From an uncultured Saprospiraceae bacterium (GTDB lineage Bacteria > Bacteroidota > Bacteroidia > Chitinophagales > Saprospiraceae), in assembly GCA_937959275.1 (NCBI GenBank), contig CALGLU010000036.1, forward strand, positions 62,001 through 126,000: a DNA stretch of 64,000 nucleotides, read 5' to 3'. The position numbers were made by a program, and so were the translations under genes. Below the pieces are notes generated by a model. The model did no database searches, was not told where the DNA came from, and saw only the letters and a list, made by a program, of their open reading frames with translations. Positions 28,097-37,827 of the stretch are shown here, one piece after another. Position 1 is the first letter of the stretch; every line of letters starts with the position of its first letter.

Positions 28097-28128
28097 TTTG
28101 CTTGATGTTAACTTTATAGTTAACTTTG
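28097..28128 (+). promoter_or_regulatory. Promoter and repeat operator of the toxin-antitoxin pair
   Basis: TTTG at 28097-28100, a 20-base spacer, and TAACTTTG at 28121-28128 fit the Bacteroidota consensus. Two copies of GTTAAC (28107-28112 and 28119-28124), within direct repeats GTTAACTTT, lie in the spacer and overlap the -7 element. This is where an autorepressing antitoxin would bind. Confidence 0.6.
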
Positions 28129-28134
28129 ATGAGT

Positions 28135-28476
28135 ATGAAAATTAAAAGAGAAATAATATTCTACAAGCATTATTTCCCGGAATTTTACGCCGACCAAACT
28201 GTTCAGGTTAAAGAGAAAATTGGTTATGTATTTAAAGTGATTAGAACTGTCAATAAAGTACCAGTTAAATTTTTAAAGCATATAACTGATACAGATGGCT
28301 TATATGAAATCAAAGTTGAAGTCAAGACTAATATCTATCGTGTATTCTGTTGCTTTGATAAAGGCAAGATCGTTGTCTTATTTAACGCGTTTCAGAAAAA
28401 GGCTCAGAAAACTGACAAAAGAGAATTAAAAAAAGCTAAAAAATTGAAAGATGAGTACTTTAAAAACAAAAAATAA
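28135..28476 (+). CDS. HigB/RelE-type toxin (Gp49-like)
   Basis: 113 residues from the ATG at 28135; an in-frame ATG at 28129 lies at the promoter edge and is less likely. It is a RelE/HigB-like ribonuclease fold: KIKREIIFYKHYFPEFYADQ, then VKFLKHITDTDGLYEIKVE and NIYRVFCCFDKGKIVVLFNAFQKK, with a Lys-rich tail. Toxins of this family cleave mRNA on the ribosome. The reading frame overlaps the antitoxin gene by 26 bases. The toxin-before-antitoxin order is typical of higBA. Confidence 0.8.
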   Translation: MKIKREIIFYKHYFPEFYADQTVQVKEKIGYVFKVIRTVNKVPVKFLKHITDTDGLYEIKVEVKTNIYRVFCCFDKGKIVVLFNAFQKKAQKTDKRELKKAKKLKDEYFKNKK

Positions 28477-28786
28477 ACTATCCAAAAAGCAAAGGATTTT
28501 AAAGTCTAAAACCTTCGATGAACTATTGGATATTCAATATGGAAAAATTGGCACAAATAAGCGTGATCAATATGAAGAGAAAGCTCAGTACTTTGTCATT
28601 AGTGAAATGTTAAAGGAAGCTAGAAAAGAAGCAAATTTAACACAAAAGGAATTAGCAAATAAAATTGGTACAAAAAAGAGTTATATATCTAGGTTAGAAA
28701 ATGGGAATTGTGATATTCAGCTCTCTACATTGTATAGAATATTTGAAACAGGATTAGGGAGAAAAGTAAACCTATTGTTTGGATAA
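28451..28786 (+). CDS. HigA-type antitoxin, XRE helix-turn-helix
   Basis: 111 residues. The C-terminal half is a classic XRE domain (LKEARKEANLTQKELANKIG, then KKSYISRLENGNCDIQLSTL). The basic N-terminal part (to about 45) should bind the toxin. It overlaps the toxin gene by 26 bases, coupling their translation, and probably represses the repeat-containing promoter at 28097-28128. Confidence 0.82.
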   Translation: MSTLKTKNKLSKKQRILKSKTFDELLDIQYGKIGTNKRDQYEEKAQYFVISEMLKEARKEANLTQKELANKIGTKKSYISRLENGNCDIQLSTLYRIFETGLGRKVNLLFG

Positions 28787-28928
28787 TAGATTTCAAAAGA
28801 GTGTCAAAACGCAGGTGCTTAATTTCTTTTGAATCAATCCAATTCTGGAAAATGGTTTAGAAGTGATTGCTTTTACGCTTATTTCTTTAGCTACTATATC
28901 TATACAATCGTCAATTGCATTAACGAGC

Positions 28929-31232
28929 TTATTCAAGCTTAGCCGTCCCCCTCATCCGAATCTCCAACTTCCCTCCAGCCCTAACCTGCTCATGCCTAAT
29001 GCTCAATCCAGGCATCGCCTCACCATTATACATCACTTCATCAATATAAATCCCTTCTCCACTTTTATTGATATGTAGTCGCTTACCATCTTGCGTTCGA
29101 ATCGTCACCTGATTAAACAGAGGGCTGCTAAATTCATAAATTGGATTGGCTTCAGTGCCGCCATTCATTTGGAACAAACCAAGTTTTATCAGCACGGCTA
29201 AAGAGCCCATCAAACCTTGGTCTTCGTCACCACTATAGCCCGTCTCTGGGGACAGTCCGCCAAATGTCTGTTTTGCGATTCGTGTAGTCCAATATTGAGT
29301 TAGGTCGGGTCTGCCTAACTGATTAAAGATGAATGCAGTTTGGATAGATGGTTGATTGCCATAATTAATCGGTATTCTCGCACGAGTTGGATCTTCTCCG
29401 CGCTCATGAGAATTACCGGGTGTAAAATCTAATAGAGATGCCGCTTCAAATTGAGCATTTAGTTTTTCTACAGCGACTTCATTGCCACCCATCAGATCAG
29501 CCAAGCCTGGAATATCATGTCCCACAAACCAAGTCGATTGTGCACCATTGGACTCATTAAATCCATGCTCATATTGATAAGGGTCGAATGGTTCCATCCA
29601 CTCACCGTCGACATTTTTTGGTCGCATCCATCCAGTCGTCTTATCATAGACATTCTTATAATTCTGTGATCTAGTCATGAAGGTTTTATAATCATCATCT
29701 TTACCCATTGCCTTGGCCAACTGCGCAAGCGTCCAATCCTGATAAGCGTACTCCATCGTTAAGCTTGCTCCATCTTGATGATAACCATATTTACCTTCTG
29801 GAATAGGGTGCGGTACAAATCCATTTTTGATGTAATAATCAAGACCTCCACCATAGTAGGTACTATGTTCGTAGCCTGCCTTGGACATGATGCCTTTGGA
29901 AAGGTGATTCTTTTTTAATCCATCATACATGGCCTTGACATCGTAGTTGCGCAGTCCTTTTTGATATGCACTGACTAAGAAGGGCGTAGCAGATGAGCCT
30001 GTCATCACATAGGTGTAATTGCCACCTGATGGTCCTCTGGGTATCATGCCACCATCTTGATAATACACTAATAAGGAATTAACGAATTCACTGTAGATAT
30101 CAGGATATGCCAGCCCCCAAAGTGTATTAAGTGTCCATTGTGCGCCCCAGAATGAGTCGGAGTTATAATGATTGAATTTGGGTTGGCCAGAATGATCAAG
30201 TGGTAATTGCCCAATTCTAAAACCATCTCCAGTATTGTCAGGATAGGCACCATTCACATCACTTATAATTCGTCTCCCTTGTAGAGCATGCCATAAATCT
30301 GTATAAAACCGTCTGCTCTGTAGTGGATCTTCATCACTGATTTGTATCCGACTCAACAATTGATTCCACTCGTCTTTGGAGTCATCAACGACTCTTTCGA
30401 AATCCCAGTGTGCCAATTCGGATTCTAGGTTGAGGGCAGCAGCTTGAGTTGAGGTGTAAGAGAGAGCCACCTTCATATTGAGCTCTTTTGAGGAGCGACC
30501 AAAAGTAACAATCTCAGTTTCAACACCTCCTTTTACTATCTCTGAAATTGCTTGATCGAATTTGATGTAAAAATAGACGGTCAGGTCTTTAGGGCGACGA
30601 CGTGTTGGTAGATTTATCATCTTGCCTTCAATGGTGTAGTCATCTATTTGTATCAGTTCTCCTCCAGTTATTTTTGAAGGGCCGAGAGTGCCACTCAGCT
30701 TAAAGACGACCCCTCTATTTCGATTGGGTGGATAGGAGTATTTGTGCAAGCCGACTCTTGTCGTACTCGTTAGTTCTGCCTGAATGCCATAGCGATCCAG
30801 TTCTACACGGTGATAGCCGACTTCGGCGATTTCTTTGTCATGGCAAAAGACAGAAAAATAATCATCCAACAAATCTTCTGGGGACTTGTCAAAGGTGACA
30901 GGCAGCACTGAGACACCAGACATCTGCCAGGCGTGTATATGGCTAAATCCTTTTATCGTGTCGGTATTGTATTTATAGCCACTACCCCAAGCGCCAGCGA
31001 GTTGTGTGTCGGGGCTAAGATTGACCATGCCGAAGGGCCTACAAGCAGAGGCGAAGAAGAACCATCGTGAATTAGCCGCATCCAATAAAGGATAAACCTG
31101 ATCTACTGGTCTGTTCAAATTTGATTCTACTGGCTGTGGAGATGGACGTTGATTTTTTGAGCTACTGCAACTGTAGATACCAAGAAGTAATAAGCTTGCA
31201 AAAAGGAAAAGAGTGGGTACGTTCTTAATCAC
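28929..31232 (-). CDS. GH92-family alpha-1,2-mannosidase, lipoprotein
   Basis: 767 residues. It starts with a lipoprotein signal (FASLLLLGIYSC, lipobox Cys near 22), then the GH92 two-domain fold: VYPLLDAANSRWFFFASACRP, SPDTQLAGAWGSGYKY, FWGAQWTLNTLWGLAYPD, then NYGNQPSIQTAFIFNQ and GYSGDEDQGLMGSL. GH92 enzymes are calcium-dependent mannosidases that trim yeast, algal or host mannans and N-glycans. The lipobox predicts anchoring at the outer membrane or periplasm. No SusC/D partners lie nearby, so it is not in a visible polysaccharide utilisation locus. Confidence 0.9.
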   Translation of the reverse strand: MIKNVPTLFLFASLLLLGIYSCSSSKNQRPSPQPVESNLNRPVDQVYPLLDAANSRWFFFASACRPFGMVNLSPDTQLAGAWGSGYKYNTDTIKGFSHIHAWQMSGVSVLPVTFDKSPEDLLDDYFSVFCHDKEIAEVGYHRVELDRYGIQAELTSTTRVGLHKYSYPPNRNRGVVFKLSGTLGPSKITGGELIQIDDYTIEGKMINLPTRRRPKDLTVYFYIKFDQAISEIVKGGVETEIVTFGRSSKELNMKVALSYTSTQAAALNLESELAHWDFERVVDDSKDEWNQLLSRIQISDEDPLQSRRFYTDLWHALQGRRIISDVNGAYPDNTGDGFRIGQLPLDHSGQPKFNHYNSDSFWGAQWTLNTLWGLAYPDIYSEFVNSLLVYYQDGGMIPRGPSGGNYTYVMTGSSATPFLVSAYQKGLRNYDVKAMYDGLKKNHLSKGIMSKAGYEHSTYYGGGLDYYIKNGFVPHPIPEGKYGYHQDGASLTMEYAYQDWTLAQLAKAMGKDDDYKTFMTRSQNYKNVYDKTTGWMRPKNVDGEWMEPFDPYQYEHGFNESNGAQSTWFVGHDIPGLADLMGGNEVAVEKLNAQFEAASLLDFTPGNSHERGEDPTRARIPINYGNQPSIQTAFIFNQLGRPDLTQYWTTRIAKQTFGGLSPETGYSGDEDQGLMGSLAVLIKLGLFQMNGGTEANPIYEFSSPLFNQVTIRTQDGKRLHINKSGEGIYIDEVMYNGEAMPGLSIRHEQVRAGGKLEIRMRGTAKLE

Positions 31233-31439
31233 ACAATACGTTTTCGGTGGTTATTGAATATATCCTTTAATTTAAATAAAAATTACCTAAGACATGACAT
31301 GCAAATAGGCATATATTGTTTGCATCCATTGTGCAAGAAAGATATAGATGAACGCCGAAGGTGTAACATGATTAACCCTCTCATCCACATTTCAAGTCAG
31401 CATTAAATTCCATACCTTCACCAGCTAAAGATCAGTTAG

Positions 31440-33917
31440 TTGCAATTTAAAGATGAGCATAGAAAGGCGTGTTGGGTAGATGTCATTTTACCTTTGGCAG
31501 TGAAGCAGGACTACAGCTATTCAGTACCTGTCGACTATCTAGACCATGTTAAAGTGGGAGCGCGCGTAGAAGTCCCTTTGCGGAATAAGCATTATGCGGG
31601 AGTCATCAGCCGTATTTTTACAGAAAAGCCAGTAACACCTACTCGCCCGTTTATTAGTTTGATTGACGAAGAGCCAATAGTGTCAGAGACTCATCTTAAA
31701 CTCTGGAGATGGATAGCTTATTATTATGCCTGTACGGTCGGTGAGGTGATGATTGTTGCGCTTCCCTCTGCCCTCAAGTTGAGCAGCGAGACGAAAATTA
31801 TATTAAATCCCTATGCTCAGAAATCTGCAACGCCTCCAACAAAACAAAAGAAAAAGGAGTACTTACTGCACGAAGCGCTGCAAACGCAGGAAGAGATTTC
31901 TATTTCTGAATTGAGAAAATTATTGGAGCAAAAGAATGTGTATCAATTTTTAAAAGATCAGATCAATAAGAAGCACATCTATATTAGAGAAGAATTAACA
32001 GCGAAATATAAACCAAAGTTCGATGATTTTATTAGGCTCATAGCGGGCTGGATGGATCGAGGTGATGAAGCCTTTGAATTGGTCCAGCGATCAGATAAGC
32101 AAACAAGAGTTTTATCCAAAATTATCGAATTGCATGAAGATTATATTTGGATTCCAAAGTCTATTTTATACAAGCAAATAGATACCAATAACAGCGTTGT
32201 AAAAGCACTTGAGAAGAAGGGCTTGATCGAGATTGTTAAGCATCAAGTCGATCGAATCCAAGTCAAAGAAGAACCTGTTATTGCTGATCAGCGATTGAGT
32301 GAATCACAGCAAGTAGCAGCAAATCAAATTGACAATCAGTTTGAGACTAAAAATATTATTCTGCTACAGGGCGTTACGGGTAGTGGGAAAACACAAGTGT
32401 ATATTGATAAGATTCGTAAGGTTGTTGAAGCAGGTGGGCAAGTATTATACTTATTACCAGAGATTGCTTTAACGGCTCAGATGCTTGGACGTATGCAAAA
32501 GGCTTTTGCAAATTCAGTCTTATTTTTTCATAGCCGAATGAATAGTGCTGAGCAGGTGGAGGTTTGGCAAAAAGTATTGCAAGGGCATCCTATTATTCTT
32601 GGTGCGCGGTCTTCTATTTTTCTGCCGTTTCGGGACTTGAGTTTAATCATTGTTGATGAAGAGCATGATGGTTCGTATAAGCAGCAGGATCCAACACCAA
32701 GATACAATGCCCGAGATGTTGCGGTGTATTTGTCGATGTTATATGGATCAAAAATTTTGTTGGGTACTGCAACACCTTCATTAGAAAGTCTTCTCAATAA
32801 GTTGGATCAAAAATATGGATACGTCAAGATGACGGAGCGATATGGTGATGCGCAGCTACCTACAATTCGAATCGTAGATCTGAATCCGGATCAAGAATCT
32901 AAAAAAGATAAAAAGAAGGACGATACGATCTTTTCTGAAGATCTATTGACTGCCATTCGTAATCGGGTAGAAGCTGGAGAGCAGGTATTGTTGTTTCAAA
33001 ATCGGCGAGGCTATGCGCCTTCACTGCGGTGCTTCAAATGTACTTGGGTGATGGGCTGCCCCAATTGTGATGTCAGTCTGACAACGCATAAGTTTACCAA
33101 TGAGATGAGATGCCATTATTGTGGATTCAGGAGTGGAATCGTGAAGGCTTGTCCGACCTGTGGAAATCGAGATGTGAAGTTGATTGGTTTTGGGACAGAG
33201 AAGGTTGAGAATGTATTAGCTGAACATTTTCCAGAGTACAAGATTAGACGAATGGATCATGATACAATGCGTGGGAAGAATAGTTATGCGGAAGTGATCT
33301 CAGATATGCAAATGGGTAAGATCGATATCTTGATAGGCACACAAATGGTGACAAAGGGATTAGATTTTGATAATATCACGTTGGTAGGGATCCTGCATGC
33401 TGATGCGTTGTTTAGCTTTCCTGATTTTAGAGCAGGGGAGAAGGCGTTTCAGCTATTGACGCAAGTGAGTGGTCGAGCAGGTAGGCAGCAGAGTGAGAGT
33501 GAAGTGATTATCCAAACATTTGATCCAGAGAATTGGATTATTGAAAAAGTATTGAATTACGATTTTGGTTCTTTCGCTGCTAAAGAATTACAAGAACGGA
33601 AAGCATTTAAATACCCTCCGTTTTATCGGTTGATCTCTCTTACGGTTAAACACAAAAACCGAAGACTAAATGGAGAAGCTTCTCAAATAGTAGCTCATTA
33701 TTTAAGAAAACAATTAGGCAAACGCATCTTAGGGCCAGTCGAGCCTGCAGTCGCTAGAATCAATAATGTTTATCATATGAGCATTCTCATCAAAATGGAA
33801 AAAGAGCCCGCGCGTGTGGCAGAAATCAAACAGTTTATTCAACAGGTGATTCTTGTCATGAAATCAAAGAAAGGCTTTTCGAGTGTTCGTGTGAATGTAG
33901 ATGTTGATCCGTATTAA
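31440..33917 (+). CDS. priA: Primosomal replication-restart helicase PriA
   Basis: 825 residues. An N-terminal DNA-binding domain (CWVDVILPLAVKQDYSYSVP) is followed by a superfamily 2 helicase with Walker A near 312 (LLQGVTGSGKTQVYI) and the DEEH box (LIIVDEEHDGSYKQQD). The zinc-binding insert has Cys pairs (CFKCTWVMGCPNC, then CHYCGF and CPTCG), and motifs V/VI include GTQMVTKGLDFDN and QVSGRAGR. It reloads the replication machinery at collapsed forks. It begins at TTG (31440), as no in-frame ATG precedes the conserved N-terminus. Confidence 0.95.
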   Translation: MQFKDEHRKACWVDVILPLAVKQDYSYSVPVDYLDHVKVGARVEVPLRNKHYAGVISRIFTEKPVTPTRPFISLIDEEPIVSETHLKLWRWIAYYYACTVGEVMIVALPSALKLSSETKIILNPYAQKSATPPTKQKKKEYLLHEALQTQEEISISELRKLLEQKNVYQFLKDQINKKHIYIREELTAKYKPKFDDFIRLIAGWMDRGDEAFELVQRSDKQTRVLSKIIELHEDYIWIPKSILYKQIDTNNSVVKALEKKGLIEIVKHQVDRIQVKEEPVIADQRLSESQQVAANQIDNQFETKNIILLQGVTGSGKTQVYIDKIRKVVEAGGQVLYLLPEIALTAQMLGRMQKAFANSVLFFHSRMNSAEQVEVWQKVLQGHPIILGARSSIFLPFRDLSLIIVDEEHDGSYKQQDPTPRYNARDVAVYLSMLYGSKILLGTATPSLESLLNKLDQKYGYVKMTERYGDAQLPTIRIVDLNPDQESKKDKKKDDTIFSEDLLTAIRNRVEAGEQVLLFQNRRGYAPSLRCFKCTWVMGCPNCDVSLTTHKFTNEMRCHYCGFRSGIVKACPTCGNRDVKLIGFGTEKVENVLAEHFPEYKIRRMDHDTMRGKNSYAEVISDMQMGKIDILIGTQMVTKGLDFDNITLVGILHADALFSFPDFRAGEKAFQLLTQVSGRAGRQQSESEVIIQTFDPENWIIEKVLNYDFGSFAAKELQERKAFKYPPFYRLISLTVKHKNRRLNGEASQIVAHYLRKQLGKRILGPVEPAVARINNVYHMSILIKMEKEPARVAEIKQFIQQVILVMKSKKGFSSVRVNVDVDPY

Positions 33918-33962
33918 AATTAAAATTTAAATCAAAATCAAAATTAAAATCAAAATGGAAAT
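33915..33962. repeat. A-rich hexamer repeat after priA
   Basis: An array of AAAATT/AAAATC units starting at the priA stop codon, the same type as after hisB. It separates priA from the convergent HD-membrane-protein gene. Confidence 0.6.
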
Positions 33963-34038
33963 CAAAAACGTTTAAGTTTAGCTAATAAGTCCAACACATC
34001 TCCGAATTAACACATCTGCAAATCAACACATCATTAGA

Positions 34039-35208
34039 TCAATGCACCCAAAATGCCCAAATAAAGGCAATTGAAGCGATAATCAGTCCGCCCATAAAGA
34101 CGACGTATGCCTTCTGTAAATACTTATATTTTTTGGCTAATACACTGCCTAAGAAGTACAGGTCTTTTGACAAAGATCCATAAAGCAGGTCTCGATCCTC
34201 CATGAGTTTTTTCATACCCCATTCAAATTCTTCCAAAGGCATTTGGTAAAAATTGCCAAAAAATAAAATATTGAGTTTGTTGTCCAAGAATTTCTCGCGT
34301 GTATAAGGAGCGGAGCTTACTTTTGGACGTGTCGCAAGGATCGCAAAGAACATGGTGATGATATTCACTGCAATGATGATAATTGTTGGAATCAATAATC
34401 GCTCATTGCTATCTATTTTTGGAGCCAAAGATGATAGAATGAGAGATAACATGATGGCTGTTATAGATAATAATATGTTTGCCTTGTTGTCAGCGATTTT
34501 ACTTAGCTGGTTGTGATTACGCAAAGCGACACGGTACATTGTCTCGACTCCTTTTTCTGGTTTTGCACTATCATGAACTTTTCTGATGCGTTTTAATTCT
34601 TCTTTTTGATTGGCTAAGTTTTCTTTTTTCTTTTTATTAAATAGTTTTTTACCACCTTTTGAGTACCAGCTATGGTCCTGTAGAAATTCAATATTTTCAG
34701 AAATCCAATCTTCTTGATTAATCTCATCACCATCAATTGTTTCTCTTTCATGACGTAATGATTCTGAATTAACATTGAATGATTTCTTTCCCAGATGAGC
34801 TAGATCAGCATCCTTCATAATCGACTCAAGAGCTGTTTTGGGAGCTGCAGTCATTGATGTTGCCAAGATTAAATCTTTGATCAACTCAATTTTATGTTCT
34901 GGAAATGCATGTCTTTTCAGGAAAAGGGTAGCGTTTTCAGCACTCAAACTTTCATGTATTGCAGGATTTTTAGCATAGCCTGTATCATGAAAAAGTCCAG
35001 CGAGTTGGAGGACTTCTAGGTCTTCAGCGGTAACATTTTCAAATTCTCCGATGCGTGTCGCATCTTCAGATACAGCTATAGAATGTGCAACGCAATGGTA
35101 GGTATAGGCTTTATCTGTGAAATATTGTTGAATGTCCTTTTTTGCCAAATCTACGATATCAGTAGAAGGATAAGCTTGTGTCGTTATATCTTTCACTAAT
35201 TCTGGCAT
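34039..35208 (-). CDS. HD-domain protein fused to a Pycsar-effector-like (DUF5706) membrane domain
   Basis: 389 residues. The N-terminal HD phosphohydrolase domain (to about 175) has metal ligands His42, His74-Asp75 in LFHDTGYAK, and a later DADLAHLG. After a Lys/Glu-rich linker, the C-terminal half is the DUF5706/PycTM-type module: MYRVALRNHNQLSKIADNKA leading into a membrane helix (LLSITAIMLSLILSSL), a second helix (IIIIAVNIITMFFAILATRP), and a terminal helix (FMGGLIIASIAFIWAFWVH). In Pycsar phage defence this membrane module kills the cell on binding cyclic CMP/UMP. No nucleotide cyclase is recognisable next door, so this may be an orphan effector or a housekeeping relative. Confidence 0.75.
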   Translation of the reverse strand: MPELVKDITTQAYPSTDIVDLAKKDIQQYFTDKAYTYHCVAHSIAVSEDATRIGEFENVTAEDLEVLQLAGLFHDTGYAKNPAIHESLSAENATLFLKRHAFPEHKIELIKDLILATSMTAAPKTALESIMKDADLAHLGKKSFNVNSESLRHERETIDGDEINQEDWISENIEFLQDHSWYSKGGKKLFNKKKKENLANQKEELKRIRKVHDSAKPEKGVETMYRVALRNHNQLSKIADNKANILLSITAIMLSLILSSLAPKIDSNERLLIPTIIIIAVNIITMFFAILATRPKVSSAPYTREKFLDNKLNILFFGNFYQMPLEEFEWGMKKLMEDRDLLYGSLSKDLYFLGSVLAKKYKYLQKAYVVFMGGLIIASIAFIWAFWVH

Positions 35209-35343
35209 TTTCTAAAGGTATAATCTTTAAGATGGTGTATTATTTGCATAACTTAACTAATAACAACTTAAAAGTGATAGTAATTTTTAACAAATTAGGA
35301 TGATTTGTGTTTAAAATTAAAATTGTCCAAAATTAATACGTGA

Positions 35344-37734
35344 ATGATTAGTAGTGCAGACATAAAAACCATGAGGAAACCATTTGTTGTTAAGCTAGGG
35401 TTTTCTAAACTAATTGATCAATTAGAGGAGACAAAAGCTTCTGGTTCCATGGTCGAGTCCGATTTAGCAGCTTGTGTCCTATCAAAACTGGATGATAGAG
35501 ATGCACTGCACAATGGCCTGTCTAGTTGCTCTGATTTTGAGGAGTATTCGAAGGATATCCAAACATTGCTAAGTACGCTATTCCCTAAGTCATTAACACA
35601 GAATGAGATTAAGGTCGCTCTTGCTCCTATGTCCACTGAGATACTTTTTTCTACTGTTCGCTTTCGGTCCATATTTGGTGACGATGAAGAGATCGAGCAT
35701 AAGGAATTTGGACATTCAGACGAAGATTCAGTTTACATTATGATGTGCACCCTGATACTTGCATTGCATTATGGATATCCTGTTTCTATGGGTCTACCGA
35801 CAGTTTATGATGTCATTGATTCGAATGGAATTTTAAAGTATTTCAAGTCTACATATAATGCTGAATTCATCTCAATTCGCCCACTAGGAGAACCACCAAT
35901 CATCACTGATAAAAAGGTGAAGGAGTTGTATAGTAATTATGAAGATTTGTCTCTTTGGATGGACCTATTTCCACCTGATAGTTGGGAGGTCGCTGGTTTC
36001 GGTCTCAAAAGCTTTGTTCACACAAGTGGAGAGGAATCTCTGTCGCGAATTAAAGACTTACTAATAGTTGATAATTCAACGATGAAACGCAAGGATTTTA
36101 AGCTCAAAATGGATTCATACATGAGTACCTTGCTAGAGATTCCTAATGTCCAGACTGCATTTATCATGTATGATGAGACTAAGCGGCAATTTCTGAGAGC
36201 GAAAGAAGATGAGCAGAGTTTTGCCTTACATGATATGGAGTTTTGTAATAGTGAAGATCTTTTATGTCAATCCAATCTTGACAAAATAGTCGCGCAAAAA
36301 GAGAATCTTATCATTTCAGATATCGACGACTTACGCGAAGAAGCTTTTAACCTTAATATTAATAAGAACTTGAAAGCTCAAGGCTTTAAGAGTTACATCA
36401 TGACTCCTTTATTTGATGGCAATAGATTGCTAGGTGTTATAGAGCTAGCAAGTCATATCAATGGTGTTTTTAACAAGACCCATATTTATAAAATTGACCA
36501 GATGAAAGGTCTGTGTATCAATGCGATTAAACGGTACATGAATGAACGAGAGAATCAACTAAGCTCCATTATTCAACATGAGTTTACATCCATCCATCCA
36601 TCTGTCGAATGGAGATTTAGAGAAGAAGCAGAAAAATCTCTGCACGCAGAGCTAGCCGATGACAGCTATGAAATGGATAAGATCACCTTCAACAATTTAA
36701 CGGCGCTCTTTGGGCAAATCGATATTTCTGGATCTTCACATGCGCGCAACGAGGGCATTGCGGCAGATTTACAAGAACAAATGGATCTTGTGAAGCATAT
36801 TGTTGTGTCAGTACGAGCTAATGTTGAGATGCCATTGTTAGACAGTATCTTATATCAAATCTCAATTATAAATGAAAAATTAGCTTCAGATCTTGCTGCT
36901 GGAATGGAGCAAGAGGTCATAGAATTTTTACGACTGACCATTAATCCGCTCTTTCAGCAATTAGTAAAGAGAAATGCAGACTATAAGGAGCTAATTGACG
37001 CGTATTTTGGTAAAATTGGTGTTGGTCTTGAGGTGATTTACAATAAGCGAAAGGATTATGATGATTCTGTTAAAATGATTAATAGGCATTTGTCTAGTCG
37101 AATGGATAGTGAGCAAGAATCGGCGCAAAGCATTTATCCGCACTTTTTCGAAAGATATAAGACTGATGGTGTTGAGCATAATATGTACATTGGTCAGGAG
37201 TTAACACCTGAAATTTCATACAACAAATTGTATTTAGATAATCTTAGATTATGGCAATTGAAAACGATGTGTCAACTTGAAATCGAACACCATAATCGTT
37301 TGCCAGACTTGCCCGTCCCTTTAAAAGTAGCGTCACTCATTATGGTCTATTCGAATCCATTGGCGATTCGATACAGGATGGATGAAAAACAATTTGATAT
37401 CGATGGTGCCTATAATGCCCGCTATGAAATCATAAAAAAGCGGATTGACAAAGCGCATGTTAAAGGAACGACGGAGCGGATTACACAACCAGGAAAGATT
37501 GTGATTATCTACACTCAACCGCATGACTTAGACGAATATTTAAATTATATAAATTACCTCAGTTACCAAGGTTTTATAAAAGGTGAGCCTGAGCTGTTTG
37601 ATATTGAAGATTTGCAGGGTGTGATTGGATTGAAAGGCTTGCGTGTTGATTTAAATATTGACTACGAGGTGGAGGAAGAGTCCGAAAAAAGTGCTCTACC
37701 TGAGAAAAAGCTAAGTGATGAGATTCGAGTTTAG
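35344..37734 (+). CDS. Large GAF-domain protein of unknown function
   Basis: 796 residues, cytoplasmic. A helical N-terminal part (1-250) is followed by a GAF-like sensor domain (about 265-400: NVQTAFIMYDETKRQFLRAK, then KSYIMTPLFDGNRLLGVIEL). A helical C-terminal half contains the block LFGQIDISGSSHARNEGIA near 460. That block looks superficially like the metal-binding start of class III nucleotide cyclases, but the other cyclase residues are not evident. It is transcribed away from the HD/Pycsar-like gene with 135 bases between starts. A ligand-sensing regulator is plausible; the output is unknown. Confidence 0.6.
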   Translation: MISSADIKTMRKPFVVKLGFSKLIDQLEETKASGSMVESDLAACVLSKLDDRDALHNGLSSCSDFEEYSKDIQTLLSTLFPKSLTQNEIKVALAPMSTEILFSTVRFRSIFGDDEEIEHKEFGHSDEDSVYIMMCTLILALHYGYPVSMGLPTVYDVIDSNGILKYFKSTYNAEFISIRPLGEPPIITDKKVKELYSNYEDLSLWMDLFPPDSWEVAGFGLKSFVHTSGEESLSRIKDLLIVDNSTMKRKDFKLKMDSYMSTLLEIPNVQTAFIMYDETKRQFLRAKEDEQSFALHDMEFCNSEDLLCQSNLDKIVAQKENLIISDIDDLREEAFNLNINKNLKAQGFKSYIMTPLFDGNRLLGVIELASHINGVFNKTHIYKIDQMKGLCINAIKRYMNERENQLSSIIQHEFTSIHPSVEWRFREEAEKSLHAELADDSYEMDKITFNNLTALFGQIDISGSSHARNEGIAADLQEQMDLVKHIVVSVRANVEMPLLDSILYQISIINEKLASDLAAGMEQEVIEFLRLTINPLFQQLVKRNADYKELIDAYFGKIGVGLEVIYNKRKDYDDSVKMINRHLSSRMDSEQESAQSIYPHFFERYKTDGVEHNMYIGQELTPEISYNKLYLDNLRLWQLKTMCQLEIEHHNRLPDLPVPLKVASLIMVYSNPLAIRYRMDEKQFDIDGAYNARYEIIKKRIDKAHVKGTTERITQPGKIVIIYTQPHDLDEYLNYINYLSYQGFIKGEPELFDIEDLQGVIGLKGLRVDLNIDYEVEEESEKSALPEKKLSDEIRV

Positions 37735-37773
37735 TCATAATCCTGTTCTAATATAGCCGTATTAAAAATATTA

Positions 37774-37806
37774 AAATGCATATTGGTCTCACACCAATAT
37801 GCATTT
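37774..37806. terminator. Bidirectional intrinsic terminator
   Basis: A 14-bp perfect stem (37774-37787 with 37793-37806) and a 5-base loop, with A-runs and T-runs on the outer sides. It lies between the converging GAF and S74-chaperone genes. Confidence 0.85.
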
Positions 37807-37827
37807 ATGTTTCATGTAATCACTATT

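Noticed and set aside
35344-37734. GAF protein as a nucleotide cyclase (PycC) partner
   Set aside because: Only one motif-like block is present; the remaining catalytic residues of class III cyclases are not visible, so it is not annotated as a cyclase.
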